NCBI GenBank assembly: GCA_013141125.1
Contig: JABFRO010000001.1
Span: 1,302,001-1,366,000 of the forward strand
Direction of reading: 5' to 3'
DNA: 64,000 bases
Origin: Methylophilaceae bacterium
GTDB taxonomy: Bacteria; Pseudomonadota; Gammaproteobacteria; Burkholderiales; Methylophilaceae
In this document: positions 52,395 through 63,340 of the stretch, piece by piece
Numbering within the stretch: the first letter of the stretch is position 1
Layout: the number at the start of each line of letters is the position of its first letter
Translations under genes and position numbers: made by a program
Notes under the pieces: generated by a model
Databases searched by the model: none
Told to the model about the DNA's origin: nothing
What the model saw: only the letters and a program-made list of their open reading frames with translations

Positions 52395-54455
52395 ATGAAG
52401 AGTCTCTGCTTAGCTCCGATCTTAGCCTTGATCTTGGCTATGTTCTCCAGTGTGCCAGCTATGGCAGAAGTTGCAGATATTTCCAATTTATCACTGGAAG
52501 ATTTGCTAAAAGTAGAAATAGTCACCTCCGCTTCCAAATTCGCACAAAAAATCACAGAAGCACCTTCTGCCGTGCGTGTTATCACCGCCGCCGATATTCG
52601 CAATTACGGCTGGCGCACACTGGGTGACGCTCTAGCCACGCTGCCTGGCATTACACAAGTCGGTGATCGCTCTTACAGCTTTCTTGGTGCGCGCGGCTTG
52701 CTCATCCCCGGTGATTACAACACGCGCTTTCAACTGCTGATAGATGGCACGCCGCAAAACGATGCCATTCTCGAAACCGCTTATCCTGATGATGTATTCC
52801 CCATTGACATGGCGCTGATAGAGCGCATTGAATATGTGCCAGGCCCTGGCTCGGCCATTTACGGTGCCAATGCCATGTTTGGTGTGATTAACGTATTCAC
52901 CAAATCAGCCAAGGATAGGCACAGTACAGAAATTGCTGCCAGTGTAGATAGTGTAGGCCGCCGCACTGCACGCGCCACCGTGGCACAGCAGCTAAGCAAT
53001 GGTGCCTCACTCACACTGTCAGCAACGGCTCTGCGTAAAATTGGACAGGATGAAAGCTATCCTGATATTTTTTCCAACTCTCTGGTCGTCGACCGCAACG
53101 GCAATTCCCCACAAAGTGATATTGCGCACGGACTGGATCGTGACCATAAAAACCAGTTCTTTGGAAAACTGGAGTACGAAGGCTTTAAGCTTAATCTGAT
53201 TATTGCCGACCGCAGCAATCATCCTTCATCCGCACTATATGGTTCAAATTTTGATGATCCGGCTTTGGAAAATCGTGATCGCCATCTCAGCCTTTCCGCC
53301 AGTTATACGCGTGATATAGCCACTGACTTCAAGCTTTATACCAATCTGGCCTATCAGGACGTGTGGTACAACGGGATTTTTCCTTTATTCAGCGAAGACA
53401 CTGGCCGTCATTTATATTATGAATCAGACCATGCTGCGCGCTGGTATGGTGAAACCAGGTTAAGCACAACACTCTGGCAAAACCACCAAACTTTATTGGG
53501 GCTAGATTTCTCTCATGAAACCACCAGCAAGCTATTCAATTATGACCAGCACATGGAAAGCGACCCCGTGCTGGACAGCAATAGACGCGATACCCGTTTT
53601 GGTCTTTATGCCCAGGATGATTGGAGTTTTGCGCAAAACTGGCGGCTAAATGCCGGAATGCGCTTTGACCACTCCGAAATGTATGGCGATCACTACAGTC
53701 CGCGCCTGGGTTTAATCTGGCAAACCACCCCGGAGCTCACACTCAAAGCACTGGCCGGACGCGCGTTTAGAAATCCCAGCCGTTATGAATCACACTATCG
53801 GACAACGCTTGCCGGCAATACCGACGAGACTAGAGATTACCAGCAGAACCTGAACCTCAAAGCGGAGACAATCAATACCTATGAGTTGGTAGCCGATTGG
53901 CGGCCGAATAATCGCCTGCAGTTCACCGGCTCGCTCTATCACTATCATCTTTACCATGTCATTTCGCAAACCAGTGTAGAGGTCAATGACCAGCAGTTTC
54001 AAAATCTTTATAATATTGACACTACCGGGCTGGAAACCAGTGTGCGTTATCGCCTGGGTAAACAATGGAAACTGGATGCCAGCCTGGCACTGCAACATGC
54101 CGAGAAAAATTACAACACTGCATTGGATAACAGTGCAGGCTGGATCGCCAAGCTGGCACTGGATGGTCCGTTGTGGCAAGACAAACTGTTTGTCGCATGG
54201 GAGCTGCATGCCAATGGTCCAACCATGCAGGAGTGGACAGCATCTGCTGATCCGGTAACGGCAAATACCAGCAGCATCGTGGTTTCCAATCTGGCTTTTA
54301 CAGCACGCAATATGCTGCCAGGCGCAGAAATGCAGCTACGCATCAACAACCTGTTCGATCATCGCTACACCACGCCAGGCAGTGCCGATACGCCGGTAGC
54401 ACAGATTCCCACTTATGGCCGTAACGCCATGTTAAGCCTGCGCTATGAGTTTTAA
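52395..54455 (+). CDS. TonB-dependent outer-membrane receptor
   Basis: A 686-residue receptor. A signal peptide ends near residue 25 (PAMAE). The plug domain (about 30-165) has SLEDLLKVEIVTSASKFAQK and YGANAMFGVINVFTK. The barrel ends LSLRYEF with terminal Phe. ATG 52395 is chosen because the signal peptide starts there. Its stop overlaps the start of the YfiR-like gene, so it forms a unit with that gene and the GGDEF-EAL gene. The ligand (iron chelate, vitamin, sugar or other) is unknown. Confidence 0.93.
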   Translation: MKSLCLAPILALILAMFSSVPAMAEVADISNLSLEDLLKVEIVTSASKFAQKITEAPSAVRVITAADIRNYGWRTLGDALATLPGITQVGDRSYSFLGARGLLIPGDYNTRFQLLIDGTPQNDAILETAYPDDVFPIDMALIERIEYVPGPGSAIYGANAMFGVINVFTKSAKDRHSTEIAASVDSVGRRTARATVAQQLSNGASLTLSATALRKIGQDESYPDIFSNSLVVDRNGNSPQSDIAHGLDRDHKNQFFGKLEYEGFKLNLIIADRSNHPSSALYGSNFDDPALENRDRHLSLSASYTRDIATDFKLYTNLAYQDVWYNGIFPLFSEDTGRHLYYESDHAARWYGETRLSTTLWQNHQTLLGLDFSHETTSKLFNYDQHMESDPVLDSNRRDTRFGLYAQDDWSFAQNWRLNAGMRFDHSEMYGDHYSPRLGLIWQTTPELTLKALAGRAFRNPSRYESHYRTTLAGNTDETRDYQQNLNLKAETINTYELVADWRPNNRLQFTGSLYHYHLYHVISQTSVEVNDQQFQNLYNIDTTGLETSVRYRLGKQWKLDASLALQHAEKNYNTALDNSAGWIAKLALDGPLWQDKLFVAWELHANGPTMQEWTASADPVTANTSSIVVSNLAFTARNMLPGAEMQLRINNLFDHRYTTPGSADTPVAQIPTYGRNAMLSLRYEF

Positions 54456-55002
54456 ATTCATTTCAGCCATCAGCTTTCGACAACGCTTGCTACTCAGTTG
54501 CCTGGGCTTATTGTTTGCGCCAATGGCAGTCAACGCCAACGCAGCGACTGTAGCGGAAGAAAGCGAGCTGAAAGCGGCCTTTATTTACAACTTCAGCCTG
54601 TTCACCACTTGGCCAAAAATCGACAAAAACCTGCGCTTATGCGTACTGGGGGCTGAAACTTATACTTCATTACTGGCGAAATATGAAGGACGTAGTGTTC
54701 AAGGCGCGCTCATCCACGTGGAGCAAGTAGCCTCCGCGCAAGCGGCACGTAACTGTCAGCTGTTGTTTGTGGACACTAACGATCAAGCCAACGAGCAAAC
54801 CATGGATGCCATCAATAAAGCGCTGGAAGGCGCACCTGTGCTGACGGTGGGGGAATCAGGGAAAGTGAATCCAGCTTCTGTAATGATTTTACTGACGCAG
54901 GACAATGGCCGTGTCGCCTTTGAAATCAATCAGGGCGCCGCCACTGGTGCAGGCATTACACTCAGCTCCAAACTACTCAAACTGGCTAAAAAGGTACATT
55001 AG
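54445..55002 (+). CDS. YfiR-like periplasmic regulator (DUF4154)
   Basis: A 185-residue exported protein. The signal region is hydrophobic to about residue 33 (LLLSCLGLLFAPMAVNANA). The YfiR signature ESELKAAFIYNFSLFTTWP follows, with cysteines in LRLCVLGAE and ARNCQLLFVD that could form a disulfide. YfiR of Pseudomonas holds the diguanylate cyclase YfiN inactive in the periplasm. Here the neighbour is a membrane GGDEF-EAL protein whose gene starts ten bases downstream. The start overlaps the receptor stop. Confidence 0.92.
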   Translation: MSFKFISAISFRQRLLLSCLGLLFAPMAVNANAATVAEESELKAAFIYNFSLFTTWPKIDKNLRLCVLGAETYTSLLAKYEGRSVQGALIHVEQVASAQAARNCQLLFVDTNDQANEQTMDAINKALEGAPVLTVGESGKVNPASVMILLTQDNGRVAFEINQGAATGAGITLSSKLLKLAKKVH

Positions 55003-55012
55003 TTAATACAAT

Positions 55013-57910
55013 ATGGGTGCATCGAAACTTTTTCATTCTTTGGCGCAACGTTTTCTTAACGCAAGAATTCGCAACAAACTAACGCTTATGGTCATGGCCA
55101 CGTTAGTACTTTCAGCTCTGTTATTCTATGTCATCAATGCCACGCTGCTTATTCGTAATGGCATAAGTGATGCGCATAATCATCTGCACTTGCTGGCCGA
55201 TGTAGCTGGCCACAATCTCGAAGCACCTTTATCATTCAATGACTCTAAAAGTGCACAAGAAGTGCTGATGAGCTTGCGTGCCAATACAGAAATTACCCAT
55301 AGCGTGCTCAGCGACACCAATGGCCACATCGTTGCACAAGATCAGCAATATGGAGTCAGCTCAAAACCTCACTGGTTGGCACAATGGCTACCTGTGCAAC
55401 AGTCCATTTCCATTACGCACGCCATTTCCACTGATAATAAAATGTTGGGGGCGCTCACCATTCAAGCCAGCCTGGCCAACGTGTGGCAAGCACTTATTAC
55501 ACAACTACTGCAGATTGCACTCATTATTTTAGCCGCTTTAGGCATGGGCATTTATTTGGCGCATCGACTATCCATCCTGATTATTAATCCTATTCAACAG
55601 ATCACCTCGACAGCACGCAAAATCACACGCGGCGGAGATTATTCTTTACAGGTGGAAAAACTGGCTGATGACGAAGTTGGCGAGCTGGCCGAGGAATTCA
55701 ACTTTATGTTGGCAGAAATCAGCCAGCGCGATCAGGCATTGCAAGCCAGCCGCGAACGTCTGGATTTTGCCTTGCAAGGCAGTAACGACGGCCTGTGGGA
55801 TCGGAACCTGGAAAATAATGCCATTTATTTCTCACCTCGCTGGAAATCCATGCTGGGCTATGACGACCATGAGCTACCCAACCAACTGGAAACATGGACT
55901 CGGCTGATAGACCCTGAAGTCAGAGAAAATGTTCAGCTACAAATTAATGACTACATCCAGGGCAACGCACCCAAATACGAGGCGGAATTTCGTATGCGGC
56001 ATAAAGATGGCTCCTGGGTTGACATTCTTGCGCGTGGGAAAATTGCCGTCGATGCAAATGGCCTTATGTCATCCCCGCGCCGCTTGGTAGGCACGCATAT
56101 GGACATCAGCGAGCGCAAGCGCAATGAGCAGGAACTACGCATCGCCGCCACCGCTTTTGATGCACAGGAAGGCATGTTTGTCACCGGAGTGAATGGCCTG
56201 ATTCTGCGCGTGAATCAGGCATTTACCGAGATTACCGGATATTCCGCAAATGAAGTGGTTGGGCAAACTCCCCACATGCTGTTTTCTGGCACTAATGATG
56301 CTGCCATTTATGCCAGCATGTATAAACATAATGTCGTACCAGCTGCAGATGAAGCGCAGAACCAGGTTTGCCATCTTTTATCTGGTCGTCATGATGCAAG
56401 TTTTTATGCAGCCTTGTTTGCAAACATTACGCGCGACGGCGGTTGGAAGGGAGAAATTTCAAGCCGCCGCAAAAACGGTGAAATTTATCCGGAATGGCTC
56501 ACCATTACTGCCGTTCGGTCGGCAGATAATGTAGCGACTCATTATGTAGGCATGCATACGGATATTACCAAACGTAAGGCAGCGGAAGATGAGATCAAGC
56601 ATCTGGCTTTCTTCGACGCGCTAACACAACTACCTAACCGCCGACTACTCATTGACCGCTTGCAGCAGGCATTGGTCTCCAGCGCGCGCAGCAAACGCTT
56701 GGGCGCATTATTGTTTGTGGATCTGGATAACTTCAAAACACTCAATGACACTTTAGGCCATGATAGTGGCGACCTATTACTGAAACAGGTAGCCGAACGT
56801 CTCACCAGCTGTGTGCGCGAGGGAGACACGGTTGCGCGCCTGGGTGGGGACGAATTTGTGGTTATGCTGGAGAACTTGAGTGAACTGCCGATAGATGCTG
56901 GCGCGCAGACCGAGGCCATTGGCGAGAAAATACTGGCATCGCTAAACCTGCCCTACCATTTTGCCAGCCGTGAACACCGCAGCACCGCAAGCATAGGCAT
57001 TACCCTGTTCAACAATCATGAAACAACGCAGGAAGAGTTATTAAAACGCGCCGATATTGCCATGTACAAGGCCAAGGAATCCGGGCGCAATACCTTGCGA
57101 TTTTTTGATCCCAAGATGCAAACCGCTGTTACTGCCCGTGCTAATCTGGAATGGGATTTACGCCGTGCACTGGAAAAGAATCAATTCACCGTTTATTTTC
57201 AGCTACAGGTTAACCAGTATCAGCAAATTATTGGTGCTGAAGCCCTGTTACGCTGGCTACACCCGGAACGCGGCATGGTTTCCCCACTGGAGTTCATACC
57301 GCTGGCTGAAGATACCAGGCAAATCTTACCCATAGGCCAATGGGTGCTGGAGATTGCCTGCGACCTGATTAAAACCTGGGAGAATAACCCTGCTACACAG
57401 CACTTACAAATCGCCGTGAATGTCAGTGCGCGCCAGTTTCACCAATCTGATTTTGTGAATCAAGTGCGCCAGTTGTTGCAGGATAAAGCAATCCGGCCGG
57501 ATCGGCTTAAACTGGAACTCACTGAGAGCTTGGTAATGGATGACATCAACGACACGATTACTAAAATGCATGCCATCCGCGAATTGGGGGTGCTGTTTTC
57601 CATGGATGACTTTGGTACCGGTTACTCGTCTTTGGCTTATTTGTCCCAGCTACCACTTAATCAGCTGAAAATTGACCAGTCCTTCGTACGCAATATAGGC
57701 GTAAAGTCTTCCGATTCAGTCATTGTGCAAACTATCATCGGCATGGCCAATAACCTCGGCATGCAAGTCATTGCCGAAGGCGTGGAAACCGAAGAGCAAC
57801 GCATATTTTTAGAAGAGCTAGGCTGCTCTGCCTATCAAGGCTATTTGTTTGGGAAACCGGTGCCAGTTGCAGAATTTGAGAAGTTACTGGGAATTTCTGC
57901 TGCAAGTTAA
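55013..57910 (+). CDS. Membrane GGDEF-EAL protein with HAMP and PAS domains
   Basis: A 965-residue c-di-GMP enzyme. Order: TM1 (about 25-45), a periplasmic domain of CHASE8-like size (45-160), TM2 (about 162-182), HAMP (185-240), two PAS domains (about 250-365 and 370-520), GGDEF (520-690) and EAL (700-955). The cyclase motif RLGGDEFVVML and the phosphodiesterase motifs GAEALLRW and DDFGTGYSSL are intact, so either activity is possible. The N-terminal half is laid out like YfiN, and the preceding gene is YfiR-like. Confidence 0.93.
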   Translation: MGASKLFHSLAQRFLNARIRNKLTLMVMATLVLSALLFYVINATLLIRNGISDAHNHLHLLADVAGHNLEAPLSFNDSKSAQEVLMSLRANTEITHSVLSDTNGHIVAQDQQYGVSSKPHWLAQWLPVQQSISITHAISTDNKMLGALTIQASLANVWQALITQLLQIALIILAALGMGIYLAHRLSILIINPIQQITSTARKITRGGDYSLQVEKLADDEVGELAEEFNFMLAEISQRDQALQASRERLDFALQGSNDGLWDRNLENNAIYFSPRWKSMLGYDDHELPNQLETWTRLIDPEVRENVQLQINDYIQGNAPKYEAEFRMRHKDGSWVDILARGKIAVDANGLMSSPRRLVGTHMDISERKRNEQELRIAATAFDAQEGMFVTGVNGLILRVNQAFTEITGYSANEVVGQTPHMLFSGTNDAAIYASMYKHNVVPAADEAQNQVCHLLSGRHDASFYAALFANITRDGGWKGEISSRRKNGEIYPEWLTITAVRSADNVATHYVGMHTDITKRKAAEDEIKHLAFFDALTQLPNRRLLIDRLQQALVSSARSKRLGALLFVDLDNFKTLNDTLGHDSGDLLLKQVAERLTSCVREGDTVARLGGDEFVVMLENLSELPIDAGAQTEAIGEKILASLNLPYHFASREHRSTASIGITLFNNHETTQEELLKRADIAMYKAKESGRNTLRFFDPKMQTAVTARANLEWDLRRALEKNQFTVYFQLQVNQYQQIIGAEALLRWLHPERGMVSPLEFIPLAEDTRQILPIGQWVLEIACDLIKTWENNPATQHLQIAVNVSARQFHQSDFVNQVRQLLQDKAIRPDRLKLELTESLVMDDINDTITKMHAIRELGVLFSMDDFGTGYSSLAYLSQLPLNQLKIDQSFVRNIGVKSSDSVIVQTIIGMANNLGMQVIAEGVETEEQRIFLEELGCSAYQGYLFGKPVPVAEFEKLLGISAAS

Positions 57911-58000
57911 TGCATGCTGTGCAAAGCGTTATTATTTGCACACCCAATATTTGCTCACTCCGGTATTTACAAACACAGAGTATATTGCTACATAACAGCC

Positions 58001-58579
58001 CTACTCTTCCAGCTCATACAACAATTTCATTTGCTGTTGCACATATTCCATGGGTTTACGCTTAAAACCGCTTTTGGCAAATTGATGCCAGCGGCCAATC
58101 ACAAAGCAAATCAACAAATTGGCTTGAGCTTCCGGATTGAGCACGCGGCCAGTTTGAGTTTCTGCTATACGTAATGATTGTTTGAGCGTTGATTCCACAC
58201 GATCAAATAACTGATTGATACGTAACTGTAAACTTTCCGCTTCATTCACCAAAGCATCGCCTATCAACACACGCGTCATCCCCGGGTTTTTCTCTGCAAA
58301 CAGTAACATGACGGTTAGCATGCGCCGCACTTGTTTCAGGCCTTCCGTTTCTTCCGTGGTAATTTTATTGATTAAACCAAACAAACTATGCTCAATAAAC
58401 TCGATCAAACCTTCAAACATTTGCGCCTTGCTGGCAAAGTGGCGATATAGCGCGGCCTCACTGACTTCCAGTTTGGCTGCCAGCGAAGCTGTCGTGATCT
58501 TTTCAAGTTTTGGCTTTTCCAGCATATTGGCCAGAGTTTCCAGAATTTGTTGCTTACGTTCACCGGGTTTGCTTGCCAT
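58001..58579 (-). CDS. slmA: Nucleoid occlusion factor SlmA (TetR fold)
   Basis: A 192-residue TetR-type protein. The helix-turn-helix is TTASLAAKLEVSEAALYRHFAS near residue 30, and the ligand/dimer domain is like SlmA (QMFEGLIEFIEHSLFGLINK). SlmA binds chromosomal sites and blocks FtsZ assembly over the nucleoid. It is the third gene of argB-HAD-slmA, a common order in betaproteobacteria. AAGGATT precedes the ATG. Confidence 0.9.
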   Translation of the reverse strand: MASKPGERKQQILETLANMLEKPKLEKITTASLAAKLEVSEAALYRHFASKAQMFEGLIEFIEHSLFGLINKITTEETEGLKQVRRMLTVMLLFAEKNPGMTRVLIGDALVNEAESLQLRINQLFDRVESTLKQSLRIAETQTGRVLNPEAQANLLICFVIGRWHQFAKSGFKRKPMEYVQQQMKLLYELEE

Positions 58580-58588
58580 ATTGAATCC

Positions 58589-59251
58589 TTAATAAGAGTG
58601 CGAAAGATGAACGCGTGGTAACGCCAGAACACTGGAAATACGCGCATCCACATAGCTGGGTTTTTGCAGGGTAGGCGTGACATAGACGGTTTTCATACCC
58701 AACCGTTTGGCAGTCATCAAGGCAGGCAGGCTGTCTTCAACCATAATGCAATGGTCTGGCCGAACGCGCAGGTTTTTAAGAATTTGCTTAAAACCACGCA
58801 CTGCCGGCTTGGGGTGAAAATGGGTAAATTCGACACTGAATACTGTCTCAAAAATAGTCCGAATTCCCAACAAATCGAGTACCCGCAACGCATATTGAGT
58901 GGGCGCATTGGTAAACACCACTTTGCGCCCCTGCAGCTGCTGCAAACATTGTCGCAAACCACGCGCCTCAATTACCATAGCGGGCAGATCCATATAGGCA
59001 TGAGTTTGGTGTAAAAAATGGTGCGGGTCTGTGCCATGATGACGCATCAAGCCCTTGAGCGTGGCTCCATATAAGCGCCAATAATGCTGCCGCAATTGAT
59101 TGGCCGGTACTTCTTCCAACCCCAATTCCTGCATTATGTAGTGCGTCATGGCACGATTGATATAGGGAAAAATATGAGCGCTGGCATTATGCAAAGTGTC
59201 ATCAAGATCAAATATCCAGACACTAGCCTTCAATGGAAATTTTTTGCTCAA
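58589..59251 (-). CDS. HAD-family pyrimidine 5'-nucleotidase-like hydrolase
   Basis: A 220-residue HAD hydrolase. Motif I is WIFDLDDTLHNA (two catalytic Asp), motif II is VVFTNAP, the Lys is in FHPKPAVRGF, and motif IV is CIMVEDSLPAL. The family includes yeast Sdt1-like pyrimidine 5'-nucleotidases. It starts at TTG 59251 directly after the argB stop, with 9 bases to slmA, so it is the middle gene of the operon. The substrate is inferred from family only. Confidence 0.9.
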   Translation of the reverse strand: MSKKFPLKASVWIFDLDDTLHNASAHIFPYINRAMTHYIMQELGLEEVPANQLRQHYWRLYGATLKGLMRHHGTDPHHFLHQTHAYMDLPAMVIEARGLRQCLQQLQGRKVVFTNAPTQYALRVLDLLGIRTIFETVFSVEFTHFHPKPAVRGFKQILKNLRVRPDHCIMVEDSLPALMTAKRLGMKTVYVTPTLQKPSYVDARISSVLALPRVHLSHSY

Positions 59252-60148
<897 letters not shown>

Positions 60149-60321
60149 TTAGCATTGACTTGCTTGTAAAGCAAAACGGGTGGTGGCATTTTATACGTGA
60201 TGCCGCTTATATAACAATAATTTTGGCGACTTGTAATTTGCAGCCGCGTTACAATTCATCCATACACTTTTTAAACCATGAAGTTTTTCTAAACTTCTCA
60301 CCATACGATGATCGCCACGCC

Positions 60322-61113
60322 ATGATTCCTACCCTGGTTTTTGATATTGAGACTGTTCCTGATACCGACGGCTTAAAAACACTCTATGGCTTGCCTGCAG
60401 AAACGTCTGCGGAAGATATTGCCAACATCGCTTTTCATAAACGCCGCCAGCAAAACGGTTCGGAATTCCTGCCACTACATCATCATCGCGTAGTCGCCAT
60501 TTCCTGCGCCCTGCGTGAGGCGGATCATTTCAAGGTCTGGTCATTAGGCGCTGCGAATGAGTCTGAAGGCCAACTGATACAACGTTTTTTTGATGGGATA
60601 GCCAAATACACACCCAATGTGGTCTCCTGGAACGGCGGTGGCTTTGATTTACCGGTACTGCATTATCGCGGGCTGATACACGGCGTGCAAGCCGCGCGCT
60701 ATTGGGATATGGGTGAGGATGATCGCGAATTCAAATGGAATAATTACATCAGTCGCTACCATAGCCGACATCTGGATTTGATGGATTTAATGGCCATGTA
60801 TCAAGCCCGTGCCAATGCACCTCTGGATGATATGGCACAGCTGTGCGGATTTCCCGGCAAACTGGGCATGGATGGCAGTAAAGTGTGGGATGCCTACAAA
60901 AATGGTGAGATTGAGGCTATACGTAACTATTGCGAAACCGACGTTGCCAATACACACCTGGTGTTTCTACGTTTTCAACTTATGCGCGGGGTTTTGAACA
61001 AACAAAGCTATGAAAGAGAAATTACCTTGGTGCGGGAAACGCTCGCCAGCTACGAAGCTGCGCACTGGCAAGAATTTGTGCAAGCCTGGGCGGGTATTTC
61101 GCAAGCATTTTAA
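60322..61113 (+). CDS. Predicted 3'-5' exonuclease (PolB-like, COG3298)
   Basis: A 263-residue exonuclease of the DnaQ superfamily. Acidic residues of the active site are seen in LVFDIETVPD (DxE at the N-terminus), SWNGGGFDLPVLHYR near residue 105, and NYCETDVANTHLVF near residue 200 (YxxxD). These match the family found in PolB exonuclease domains without a polymerase. The biological role is unknown; DNA or RNA trimming is inferred. The chosen ATG is where homology should begin; the upstream extension to 60136 is not convincing. Confidence 0.88.
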   Translation: MIPTLVFDIETVPDTDGLKTLYGLPAETSAEDIANIAFHKRRQQNGSEFLPLHHHRVVAISCALREADHFKVWSLGAANESEGQLIQRFFDGIAKYTPNVVSWNGGGFDLPVLHYRGLIHGVQAARYWDMGEDDREFKWNNYISRYHSRHLDLMDLMAMYQARANAPLDDMAQLCGFPGKLGMDGSKVWDAYKNGEIEAIRNYCETDVANTHLVFLRFQLMRGVLNKQSYEREITLVRETLASYEAAHWQEFVQAWAGISQAF

Positions 61114-61134
61114 GCAACATTCAACCCAACACGC

Positions 61135-62652
61135 TCAAGCTGGCACCAAGTTCAAATCCAGCTGTGTGCTGGAATTCGCAGGCTTATCCTGTTTTGCTGC
61201 ATCACCACGCGCGGCTTCAATTTTGGCAAGATAGGCTTCATCAATATCGCCAGTGACGTAGTTTCCATCAAAACAGGAGCAATCGAAAAACTCAATATCA
61301 GGATTACTCAGACGAATATCATGCACCAAAGCTTCCAAGTCCTGATAAATCAGTGCATCTGCACCAATTTCTGCACATATTTCCGCATCGGTACGGTCTG
61401 TAGCCAACAATTCATCACGTGTAGGCATGTCGATGCCATACACATTGGGATAGCGCACTGGTGGCGCTGCAGAGGCAAAATAAACCTTGTTGGCACCGGC
61501 ATCTCTGGCCATTTGTACAATTTGTTTAGAAGTTGTGCCGCGCACAATGGAATCATCTACCAGTAAGACATTTTTACCTTTGAATTCCATGCCAATTGGA
61601 TTGAGCTTTTGCCGTACCGATTTTTTTCGCAATGCCTGACCCGGCATAATAAAGGTGCGTCCGATATAGCGATTTTTAATAAATCCTTCACGATAAGTTA
61701 AATTCAAGGCGTTGGCCAACTGCAGAGCGCTAGGACGACTAGTATCCGGGATGGGGATAACCACATCAATCGGCAAATCGCGCCATTCGCGGTGTATTTT
61801 TTCTGCCAGACTTTCTCCCATATGCAAACGTGTCTGATACACAGAAACACCATCCACTACAGAATCCGGCCTGGCCAAATAAACATATTCAAAAATACAG
61901 GGCGTAAGTTTTGCATTCTCGGCGCATTGGCGTGAGTAAAAGTTACCTTCCATATCAATAAAAATAGCTTCCCCCGGGGCTACATCACGCACCAACTTAT
62001 AGCCCAGCACATCCAGGGCCACACTTTCAGATGCAACAATATGCTCCAAGCCTTGTTCACTCATGCGTTCGCCTATCACCAAGGGACGTATGCCATTGGG
62101 ATCACGAAAAGCCAGCAAGCCGAAATTGGCCACCATGGCTACCACGGCGTATGCCCCACGACAGCGGTTATGTACGCCGGCAACGGCCTGAAAAATCATA
62201 TCGGCATCCAGCACTGCGCTACGTGTGCTGGATTCAATTTCATGTGCCAATACATTGAGCAAAACTTCCGAGTCGGAATTGGTATTGATATGGCGCAAAT
62301 CCTGGCGAAACATTTCCTGTTTCAATTGCGCTGAATTAGTCAAATTACCATTGTGACCCAGCACAATACCAAAGGGTGAGTTTACGTAGAATGGTTGTGC
62401 TTCCGCAGCGCTGGAAGAACCTGCCGTTGGATAACGTACATGGCCTATCCCGGCATTGCCAATTAGATTGCGCATGTGACGCGTCTGGAAAACATCTTGC
62501 ACCAAGCCGTTGCTTTTGTGCATGTAAAATGTATTGCCATCGCAAGTCGCAATGCCTGCAGCATCTTGTCCGCGATGCTGTAAAACCAGCAGACCATCAT
62601 AGAGCACTTGGTTCACTGGACTCTTACCAACTATTCCGATAATTCCACACAT
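61135..62652 (-). CDS. purF: Amidophosphoribosyltransferase
   Basis: A 505-residue enzyme for the first step of purine synthesis. The N-terminal glutaminase has Cys2 as nucleophile after Met removal (MCGIIGIVG). The C-terminal PRPP-binding loop is [18 protein letters not shown], and cysteine residues near [12 protein letters not shown] could be iron-sulfur ligands. It follows cvpA on the same strand, the classical order cvpA-purF. The left end of the window holds another purine gene, purK. Confidence 0.97.
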   Translation of the reverse strand: MCGIIGIVGKSPVNQVLYDGLLVLQHRGQDAAGIATCDGNTFYMHKSNGLVQDVFQTRHMRNLIGNAGIGHVRYPTAGSSSAAEAQPFYVNSPFGIVLGHNGNLTNSAQLKQEMFRQDLRHINTNSDSEVLLNVLAHEIESSTRSAVLDADMIFQAVAGVHNRCRGAYAVVAMVANFGLLAFRDPNGIRPLVIGERMSEQGLEHIVASESVALDVLGYKLVRDVAPGEAIFIDMEGNFYSRQCAENAKLTPCIFEYVYLARPDSVVDGVSVYQTRLHMGESLAEKIHREWRDLPIDVVIPIPDTSRPSALQLANALNLTYREGFIKNRYIGRTFIMPGQALRKKSVRQKLNPIGMEFKGKNVLLVDDSIVRGTTSKQIVQMARDAGANKVYFASAAPPVRYPNVYGIDMPTRDELLATDRTDAEICAEIGADALIYQDLEALVHDIRLSNPDIEFFDCSCFDGNYVTGDIDEAYLAKIEAARGDAAKQDKPANSSTQLDLNLVPA

Positions 62653-62818
62653 GTCGTTTAGTGCCCCTAAGATGACTTACTTGTAAGTGATATTTAATTT
62701 AAAAAAGAACTTATTGCTGGCCATGCCGTTGGATATCTGCTTTGCTATCCACAGACAAATAAAATGATAGCGCTGTAATCTATTTTTTTAGAAAAGTTTG
62801 GGCTTATGAAGAAAACTA

Positions 62819-63310
62819 TTAGTCATATTTAACATGTTTGGCTATATCTGCAGGAAGCCAAGGCAGCACTTTATTAACCAGAGCTTCCAACGGCGCATTA
62901 AACATGGCATTACGCCAGCGTATATCCTTGGGCGCGCTGGTAAAACCAGCAAGAAAAACCAAAACACCCACAATGACAACCCCTCGAATTAATCCAAATA
63001 ACGCCCCCAAACCACGATTAAACCAACCCAGCCCAGCCTGCTTAAGTATTTGCGAAAGTGCTATTGCCAACAGATTACAAACCAGCAATGTCGCTAAAAA
63101 AAGCAAAAGGAAAGCAGCAAAAAAACGTAAGGATTCCGAAGGAAGTGCATCTGGCAATAATGGTGCCAACTGCAAGGTATACAACTTGGCAACGAAAAAA
63201 GCCAGAACCCAGCCAGCTAATGCTAATAACTCGCGCACCAAGCCACGCATCATACTAATCAAGACGGACAATCCAATAATTACCAGTACCGCATAATCAA
63301 AACCTGTCAT
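62819..63310 (-). CDS. cvpA: CvpA family membrane protein
   Basis: A 163-residue protein with four membrane helices: YAVLVIIGLSVLISMM, LLALAGWVLAFFVAKL, FAAFLLLFLATLLVCNLLAIAL and FGLIRGVVIVGVLVFLAGF. This is the CvpA pattern, needed for colicin V production in E. coli. It sits upstream of purF with a 166-base gap. An in-frame GTG six codons upstream is an alternative start. The general role (envelope homeostasis) is only loosely known. Confidence 0.93.
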   Translation of the reverse strand: MTGFDYAVLVIIGLSVLISMMRGLVRELLALAGWVLAFFVAKLYTLQLAPLLPDALPSESLRFFAAFLLLFLATLLVCNLLAIALSQILKQAGLGWFNRGLGALFGLIRGVVIVGVLVFLAGFTSAPKDIRWRNAMFNAPLEALVNKVLPWLPADIAKHVKYD

Positions 63311-63340
63311 GTGTGAATTTTCAAGCACTGTACTGACCGC

